Below are positions 59,213 to 64,000 of a stretch of DNA of 64,000 bases, one piece after another. Source of the stretch: DATJGF01 sp035495315 (GTDB lineage: Bacteria > Verrucomicrobiota > Verrucomicrobiia > Limisphaerales > UBA8199); assembly GCA_035495315.1 (NCBI GenBank), contig DATJGF010000119.1, forward strand, positions 118,176 through 182,175, written 5' to 3'. The translations under genes were made by a program, and so were the position numbers. The notes under the pieces were generated by a model, which saw only the letters and a list, made by a program, of their open reading frames with translations, was not told the origin of the DNA and made no database searches. The number at the start of each line of letters is the position of its first letter. The stretch's first letter is position 1.

Positions 59213-61585
59213 TCAAAACGCCAAGAATTTCAGGACCTGCACTTCCTTCTTAAAGACGAGCCGAATCAGACTTTTATCGAAGCCGATGTCAAGCGGGCAA
59301 CGCTGCTGAAAGTGTTCCCACAGCTCATGCCCATTGCCGGGGTTTAATCGCCGAATTCTCAGATACGGAGGTGTTTCGAAACCGGTATCGGGCGTGGAAG
59401 AATCCTCCTCATCGGGCTGATAAGATTGGACGGTGAGGACGATTTTGCCGGAGACATAGTTTACCAGGCCTAACTGAGGCGCGGTCCAGAGGATCCGGCC
59501 ATTACGTGAATCGACCTTAAGGACGACAGAACTGGCTTGCTGCGCCAGATCGATCTGACGGGAATATTTGATCTTTTCGGGGCTGGCAGTGGTGGTGTTG
59601 ACGTACATCATCTCGTGGTCGTCAAAAAACACGCCCGTAATTCCCACCGATGGCAGACGCCAGCGCGCATTGCCCGTCTTAAGATCAAACACAGTCAACA
59701 CCGCTTGGTCGAAGACATAGAGCGAACCTCCCCGTTCCACGCAGGGGCCCAGACCATACGGCGCCATCCCGTTCTCCGCGGCAAATCCTTCTGGTATGTT
59801 GAAGGCCAGAGAACTTTCCCACATTTTCTTTCCCGACTTGTCCAAAACAACGATCGTTTTGTTGGCGACCAGGATGTTCACCGTTTCCAGCGGTAGTAAT
59901 CTGGGCGGGCCAACGACTTCGCCGGACCACTCGGCTTCAGCATGCGGCGGGCGAATCGTAACACGGTATCGGCTCAAATCTTCCTGCACGACGTCACCAC
60001 CGCGGGACTTTTGCATCTCGTTGAGCATCTCGCTGGCCGCATCCATGCTCGCCCCTGCAGTGAGGTTGCCATCCAGCGCGGACTTTCCGGTCGCGGGTTT
60101 CATTGCGCTTCTTTCGACAATCCGGCTCTCCAAGAGGGTGACCGAGAGCTCAATGAAACCGTCTTTGGAGGGGATGAGTGAACGACTCAACTGGTCCTGC
60201 GGGTGCAGGGCGGGTGAAGGCGTAGAGCGGCCACCACCATTCAAAGCCGCCAGGGAACGCTCCTGAGTCATAGAGTTAGCGATTGTCGCCGGCAATGCCA
60301 ACCGAGCTGGCAGCGACATATGTTGGGCCTGTTGCGCCACCTTCGCTGGGTCCATCGGCCGTCCTAAATCTCTCCCTGGCATGCCCACTGGCAATCCCGC
60401 CGGCGACTCACTTTTTTTTCCCTTTACCTCTCCAGGCCCAGCATTCGTGCCTGGTTCCCTTCCAGTCAAGGGCTCAGTTCGAGTATCGCAGTTGGCGAGG
60501 TTGATGTGGGTGACCGTCGGTTTCTCCGAGTCGGTGTCCACCGCCATCAGCTCATCACCGGCCGCAATCAGCCCGCTGGCGCTGCCCTGAATTGCCATTT
60601 CCTTTGCGGGTTTCCCGCTATTCCAGTCGTAACGCACCAGGTTTCCCTCTGAGACCACCCAGATGTTCTCGCCGCGGACATGCAGGACCAATTCTTCCTC
60701 CGCAGCCCTCTCGAGCTGCTCAATCATTTTGTCAGACGAGGGCAGCCGTGGCAGCTCCTCAACTCCTTGATCGGCCAGATGCACGTTGCGTTGTTGCATC
60801 GCCTTGAGCTGTTCGTCCGCCATCGCGGTAAATTTCTTGCTGTCGATTATGTTTACCGACCAGACTTCTCTTTTACGGCTCAGGTCGTAACGAGCCAGGA
60901 TATTGCCATGGATAAATACGAGCTGACTTTTGCGCTCCCCGCAGAGCGCCGATTGACCGGCATAGGCGATATCAGGGAATCGGACTGAAAAGACGGATTT
61001 GGGAATCGAGCCAAACCACGCATACCAAAACCAAAAGCCAAGTGCGACGGCAGCTACCACTCCAACACTGCTCGAGAGCCAGACGACCTTACGCCAGATG
61101 CGCGCTTCTTTCACCGATTTCTGACCTTCGTAAATCGGGATTTCGATACCGTGCGAACCCGCTTTAGCCTTGCATAAAGGCGAGCAGACATAGCCGAAGA
61201 GCTCCATGCATTTGGGGCAAATCGGTTTTGAACAGATATAGCATTTTCCCGTCGCGACCTGCCCCGGATGTTTCAGACAGGGCTGGCCTTCAGGAGCAGC
61301 TTGGGCGGGACTTTGGAGAGATTCCACCTCAGTTGCAGCTGGGCTCGCCACGACGGTGAGGCGCGGTTGATGGCTGAGCGGCATCGGTGGGTTAAGTGAC
61401 CCCGCGACGAGGACCGGGGTTCCGGCGGGCTTGACGTTTTGTCCGAGCTGGTTACGCACGAGGCTGTCGACAAAGTCGGACGCATCCCGTGCGCAGGCGG
61501 GGCAGATGAATTGCACGGGACGGCTGGCCATTGCCGGGGTGATCTCAAATTCGTACTTCGCACCGCAGGAACATTGGACTTTCAT
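59213..61585 (-). CDS. Membrane-anchored PQQ/beta-propeller protein with zinc-ribbon domains
   Basis: ATG 61585 (MKVQCSCGAKYEF) is chosen over the open frame to 61744, because a zinc-ribbon motif begins there (CSCG then CPAC). The product is 790 residues. Residues 95-145 contain a B-box-like finger (KCYICSKPICPKCMELFGYVCSPLC), and one membrane helix follows (VAAVALGFWFWYAW). Beyond it is a beta-propeller of repeated strands ending in G-x-x-x-W-like blades (NARWRLPSVGITG, GRILWTAPQLG). It is probably a periplasmic or membrane sensor or assembly protein; no catalytic residues are seen. The pseudopilin gene lies 7 bp upstream. Confidence 0.78.
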   Translation of the reverse strand: MKVQCSCGAKYEFEITPAMASRPVQFICPACARDASDFVDSLVRNQLGQNVKPAGTPVLVAGSLNPPMPLSHQPRLTVVASPAATEVESLQSPAQAAPEGQPCLKHPGQVATGKCYICSKPICPKCMELFGYVCSPLCKAKAGSHGIEIPIYEGQKSVKEARIWRKVVWLSSSVGVVAAVALGFWFWYAWFGSIPKSVFSVRFPDIAYAGQSALCGERKSQLVFIHGNILARYDLSRKREVWSVNIIDSKKFTAMADEQLKAMQQRNVHLADQGVEELPRLPSSDKMIEQLERAAEEELVLHVRGENIWVVSEGNLVRYDWNSGKPAKEMAIQGSASGLIAAGDELMAVDTDSEKPTVTHINLANCDTRTEPLTGREPGTNAGPGEVKGKKSESPAGLPVGMPGRDLGRPMDPAKVAQQAQHMSLPARLALPATIANSMTQERSLAALNGGGRSTPSPALHPQDQLSRSLIPSKDGFIELSVTLLESRIVERSAMKPATGKSALDGNLTAGASMDAASEMLNEMQKSRGGDVVQEDLSRYRVTIRPPHAEAEWSGEVVGPPRLLPLETVNILVANKTIVVLDKSGKKMWESSLAFNIPEGFAAENGMAPYGLGPCVERGGSLYVFDQAVLTVFDLKTGNARWRLPSVGITGVFFDDHEMMYVNTTTASPEKIKYSRQIDLAQQASSVVLKVDSRNGRILWTAPQLGLVNYVSGKIVLTVQSYQPDEEDSSTPDTGFETPPYLRIRRLNPGNGHELWEHFQQRCPLDIGFDKSLIRLVFKKEVQVLKFLAF

Positions 61586-61592
61586 GTCGTTC

Positions 61593-62207
61593 TTACGGAT
61601 TGAGTAACACCTCACCCGCGCTGAGGCCAAGAGGAATGGATGTTTTTGGCGAGCTTGCCTCGACGCGCCCGTCGCAAAAGAGGAAATTTCCCCCAAATTG
61701 GCGGTGGTTATTGCCGGGCGGTTTGCCATTAGCGGAAAAGACAAATTGTCCGGCTGCTTTTTGGAGGGAATCGACTTGGCGATCGGTGATCACGACTTCC
61801 TGGTTGGTGGGCGCGCGGCCCATGTAATAGGCATAGCTTATCGCCCGATTGCGAATGGATTGTCCTGACGGCGCTGAGTCGCTGCTTCCCGGGCAGACAA
61901 AAATGGACGTATCTGAAGTGTAGCGCGGCACGAGCGGTTCTAAGCCCTGGGCCGAAGTTCGCGCGTTACCAACGATCGGGAATTTGCCGCCGTGATCGTT
62001 GGCGTAGATCTCCATCGCGATATAGATCTTTTGCAAGTTGTTCCGGCAAGCGCTTTGCAGGGCCATCTGCCGATTGGCCCGGTTGGGACTCCAATACAAG
62101 GTGGTTAAAATGAGAATGATGACCACCACCAGCAACAACTCAAGCAACGAAAAGCCGACGCGGTCCCCGGGCCCGGATTCCGAGTGGGAAACTTGCGGGC
62201 ACTTCAT
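61593..62207 (-). CDS. Type II secretion/pilin-like pseudopilin with prepilin signal
   Basis: From ATG 62207 (MKCPQVSHSESG) the product is about 204 residues. A type III prepilin signal, cut after Gly in RVGF, is followed by FSLLELLLVVVIILILTT. Next comes a globular domain with CRNNLQKI and, near the end, NNHRQFGGNFLFCDGRVE, a C-terminal motif like the H-x9-DG region of Planctomycetota/Verrucomicrobiota pseudopilins. It could form part of a pseudopilus or a protein scaffold. It is close (7 bp) to the zinc-ribbon/propeller gene and so probably co-transcribed. Confidence 0.85.
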   Translation of the reverse strand: MKCPQVSHSESGPGDRVGFSLLELLLVVVIILILTTLYWSPNRANRQMALQSACRNNLQKIYIAMEIYANDHGGKFPIVGNARTSAQGLEPLVPRYTSDTSIFVCPGSSDSAPSGQSIRNRAISYAYYMGRAPTNQEVVITDRQVDSLQKAAGQFVFSANGKPPGNNHRQFGGNFLFCDGRVEASSPKTSIPLGLSAGEVLLNP

Positions 62208-62348
62208 AATGGTGCTATAGCGCAAGCGCAGCGGCTTGGCAAACTCTGGCTCATTTTTCTGGTTCTATTGCTGAGCACCCGCTTAACCTTGCCTTTTATG
62301 CGCGATGCAACCGATCCAATTAAGTCCGAACCTAAACCAGGTGAATGG

Positions 62349-62795
62349 ATGAGCCCTGAGGAATTCGAGAATGTAATCCGATTGACTCCCCTGGTCGCGA
62401 TTGACGTTGTGGTGCATTCCTCGGAGGACCGAGTCTTGGTAGGCCGCCGCCTCTACGAACCGGCCAAGGATCTGTTTTTTGTCCCGGGCGGCCGGATAAC
62501 TAAGAATGAAACGCTCGCGGCTGCTTTTCGACGGATAACGCGTGAAGAATTAGGGACAGAGTTTGCCCTGGAGCACGCAAAATTTCTTGGAGTTAATGAA
62601 CATATGTATAGTACGAATCGTTTCTCCAAAAAGGGTTTTGGCACTCACTATATTACGCTGGCGTATGAAATCAGAGCGACGCTGGATATGACGCTTTTGC
62701 CAAAGGATCAGCACGGTGAGTATGCCTGGCTCACCCAGCAGGAACTGCTCGTCTCAGCCGAAGTCCACGAAAATACAAAGGTTTATTTCAGATAG
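62349..62795 (+). CDS. GDP-mannose mannosyl hydrolase-type Nudix protein
   Basis: 148 residues from ATG 62349, which has AGGTG 5 bases upstream and matches the length of known GDPMH enzymes (MSPEEFENVIRLTPLVAIDVVV). Open frames reach 62184, but the added sequence is hydrophobic and lacks a ribosome site. The Nudix box reads GGRITKNETLAAAFRRITREELG. It has Arg-Ile where the classic motif has Arg-Glu, the same departure as in GDP-mannose mannosyl hydrolase. It is likely to hydrolyse GDP-sugars; there is no sugar-nucleotide gene beside it. Confidence 0.83.
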   Translation: MSPEEFENVIRLTPLVAIDVVVHSSEDRVLVGRRLYEPAKDLFFVPGGRITKNETLAAAFRRITREELGTEFALEHAKFLGVNEHMYSTNRFSKKGFGTHYITLAYEIRATLDMTLLPKDQHGEYAWLTQQELLVSAEVHENTKVYFR

Positions 62796-62919
62796 ACTGG
62801 GGTAAACGCCGATCCGAGTACATTGCCAGGAGCGAAATAGCGACTAATGCGGAGCAAGCTGGTACGAATAGCAAGAGCGCGAGCGTTGCGCGGACAAGCC
62901 ATCGGGCTATCGCCATCAT
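62788..62919 (-). CDS. Possible 43-residue membrane protein
   Basis: From ATG 62919 the frame reads MMAIARWLVRATLALLLFVP, then AISLLAMYSDRRLPQSI: one or two hydrophobic segments with basic ends. GGGAG lies about 10 bases upstream. It overlaps the 3' end of the Nudix gene by 8 bp. Small hydrophobic frames can arise by chance, so this is tentative. Confidence 0.33.
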   Translation of the reverse strand: MMAIARWLVRATLALLLFVPACSALVAISLLAMYSDRRLPQSI

Positions 62920-63174
62920 AATAAACGTTCTCCCATTCCCGCGCGCGCCGGGGGCAAAGGCGCACCACATGACAGAAAGGGCGGTGCGTTGCCGAACCGC
63001 CCGTTTTCACTGCGCAGCCAGTCGGAACTGCGCTCAATGAAGCATACTGAGCAAGGCTACTCTGACATCTGCGCGCCAACCTTCAATTGGGGTTTTTGCC
63101 CAATGATGACGCGCAGGCTGCAAATAAAAGCTTTGGACCTGGGGGGGGGCCAGGCCCCCCAGTCGCCCCGAAGC
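62796..63174. other. Gap downstream of fabG with GC-rich hairpin
   Basis: Apart from the possible small membrane protein, 63138-63163 holds a G-run/C-run hairpin (CTGGGGGG/CCCCCCAG) and an ATTGGG/CCCAAT hairpin near 63088. On the minus strand these follow the fabG stop and may terminate it, though no clear T-run is present. Confidence 0.45.
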
Positions 63175-63960
63175 TCACATATACATACCGCCATTGACGC
63201 CCAACACCTGGCCGGTGACATAGCTCGCGCGCGGACTGGCCAGAAAGACCACTGCATCGGCTATCTCCTCGGGTTTACCGAAACGGCCCATTGGAGTCAT
63301 GGCCTTGACCTGGTTGACGGCAGTTTCGGGCATGCCCTGAACCATATCGGTTTCAATGAACCCGGGAGCGACTGCATTGACCGTAATGCCTTTGCGAGCC
63401 AATTCACGGGCCAGGCTCTCCGTAAGACTGATAACAGCGCCTTTGGTAGCGGCGTAGTTGGCCTGACCGAAGTTGCCTGTTTGTCCCACGATTGATGAGA
63501 TGTTAATAATTCTGCCCCACCCCGCGCCAATCATATCCTGGGCGACGAGTTGAGTCGTGTAGAATACTCCGTCCAGATTAACGCTCATGACTTCGTCCCA
63601 CATGGTTTTGGTCATTTTCAGGAATGACTTATCGCGAGTTATCCCGGCATTGTTGACCAGGATTGTGATTGGCCCAAACTCCGCCAGAACCTGCTTAATC
63701 ACATTCTGCATTTCGTCGGCGGACGCGACGTTTGCTTGAAATGCCCGACAACGGACACCTTTTTCCGTGGCAATGGCTTTGGCCAGAGCCTCCGCTACTT
63801 CCCTGGAACTCTGATAGGTGAAAGCAACATCAGCACCGGCATTGGCCATGGCACTAACGATCGCGCGCCCGATTCCGCGGCTTCCGCCGGTGACCAGGCA
63901 CACCTTGCCTTTTAATTCTTTGCTATCGTGATTGTTATTATTTGCAACGTTGGTTTCCAT
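63175..63960 (-). CDS. fabG: 3-oxoacyl-ACP reductase
   Basis: The 261-residue SDR (from ATG 63960; GAGG lies 6 bases upstream, which decides against ATG 63966 and TTG 63972) has VTGGSRGIG, NNAGITRD and the catalytic Tyr-Lys in ANYAATKGAV. The end NGGMYM is typical of FabG. It reduces beta-ketoacyl-ACP with NADPH in fatty acid synthesis. The leading METNVANNNNHDSKELK is an extra, hydrophilic N-terminal stretch not seen in the short form. Only the start of its neighbourhood is visible, since the window ends 40 bp upstream. Confidence 0.93.
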   Translation of the reverse strand: METNVANNNNHDSKELKGKVCLVTGGSRGIGRAIVSAMANAGADVAFTYQSSREVAEALAKAIATEKGVRCRAFQANVASADEMQNVIKQVLAEFGPITILVNNAGITRDKSFLKMTKTMWDEVMSVNLDGVFYTTQLVAQDMIGAGWGRIINISSIVGQTGNFGQANYAATKGAVISLTESLARELARKGITVNAVAPGFIETDMVQGMPETAVNQVKAMTPMGRFGKPEEIADAVVFLASPRASYVTGQVLGVNGGMYM

Positions 63961-64000
63961 GCTCATCCTCAATAATGCGTTTAGAAAATCGGCCCTGCGG

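Noticed and set aside
62783..63079. 98-codon minus-strand frame
   Set aside because: It covers the 3' end of the Nudix gene and has an unbalanced Arg/Cys-rich N-terminus; the shorter hydrophobic frame in another phase is more plausible.
1..64000. CRISPR array, tRNA, rRNA or prophage
   Set aside because: No regular spacer-repeat array, cloverleaf or rRNA-like stretch was seen. The 7-bp and 9-bp tracts have no spacers, and no phage structural genes occur.

Overview
The window looks like a chromosomal piece of a soil or freshwater Verrucomicrobiota bacterium (Pedosphaera/Limisphaerales-like). This is inferred from gene content, not from a search. It carries a giant lamin-tail/CotH secreted protein, several large secreted proteins that share a C-terminal domain ending in F-Y-R or F-F-R, a pseudopilin with a C-terminal C-D-G motif, and intergenic short-repeat families. 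Nearly all of it is coding. I see no rRNA, tRNA, CRISPR, prophage or intact insertion sequence.

Layout. 1-7.0 kb: class I amidotransferase and sigma-54 activator (overlapping pair), NDUFA9-like reductase, C39-like membrane protein, small HD hydrolase, His-rich secreted peptide, proS. 7.0-7.8 kb: a broken REP-associated transposase between hairpin clusters. 7.8-19.3 kb: fumarylacetoacetase-like hydrolase, the 2495-residue LTD/CotH protein, a decayed ORF and a secreted subtilisin. 19.4-24.5 kb: lysA, a secreted SHOCT protein, squalene/phytoene synthase and argH. 24.6-27.9 kb: an Hsp70 and a GrpB-family gene between inverted copies of a 9-bp-period repeat. 28.0-34.8 kb: phospholipase C-type phosphoesterase with an ankyrin lipoprotein, a secreted beta-repeat protein, and ald with a BrkB/YihY protein. 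35.1-47.7 kb: antiporter, thioredoxin-like protein, then a long plus-strand run (SSF symporter, mutarotase-like, SDR, enolase-superfamily enzyme, phosphodiesterase-like, secreted barrel protein, RidA, D-threonine aldolase/D-serine dehydratase-like) that suggests sugar-acid and D-amino-acid catabolism. 47.7-53.6 kb: a five-gene MacAB-like ABC exporter operon with two permeases and a methyltransferase. 53.6-59.2 kb: EamA transporter, HpnN/MMPL-like RND protein and a tandem-NBD ABC ATPase. 59.2-64 kb: zinc-ribbon/PQQ-propeller protein with a pseudopilin, a GDPMH-like Nudix hydrolase and fabG.

The most unusual feature is repeat architecture. Tracts with an exact 7-bp period (units such as AAAGTCC, ACGTAAA, ATCCGAA) occur at six loci. 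Two supply in-frame codons inside conserved genes (proS, Hsp70), and three more encode the extreme C-termini of genes (NDUFA9-like, lysA, EamA). A separate 73-bp near-perfect palindrome lies in frame in the linker between the two ATPase domains of the ABC protein. Together these suggest small repeats that insert into genes and are tolerated where the protein can accept extra residues.
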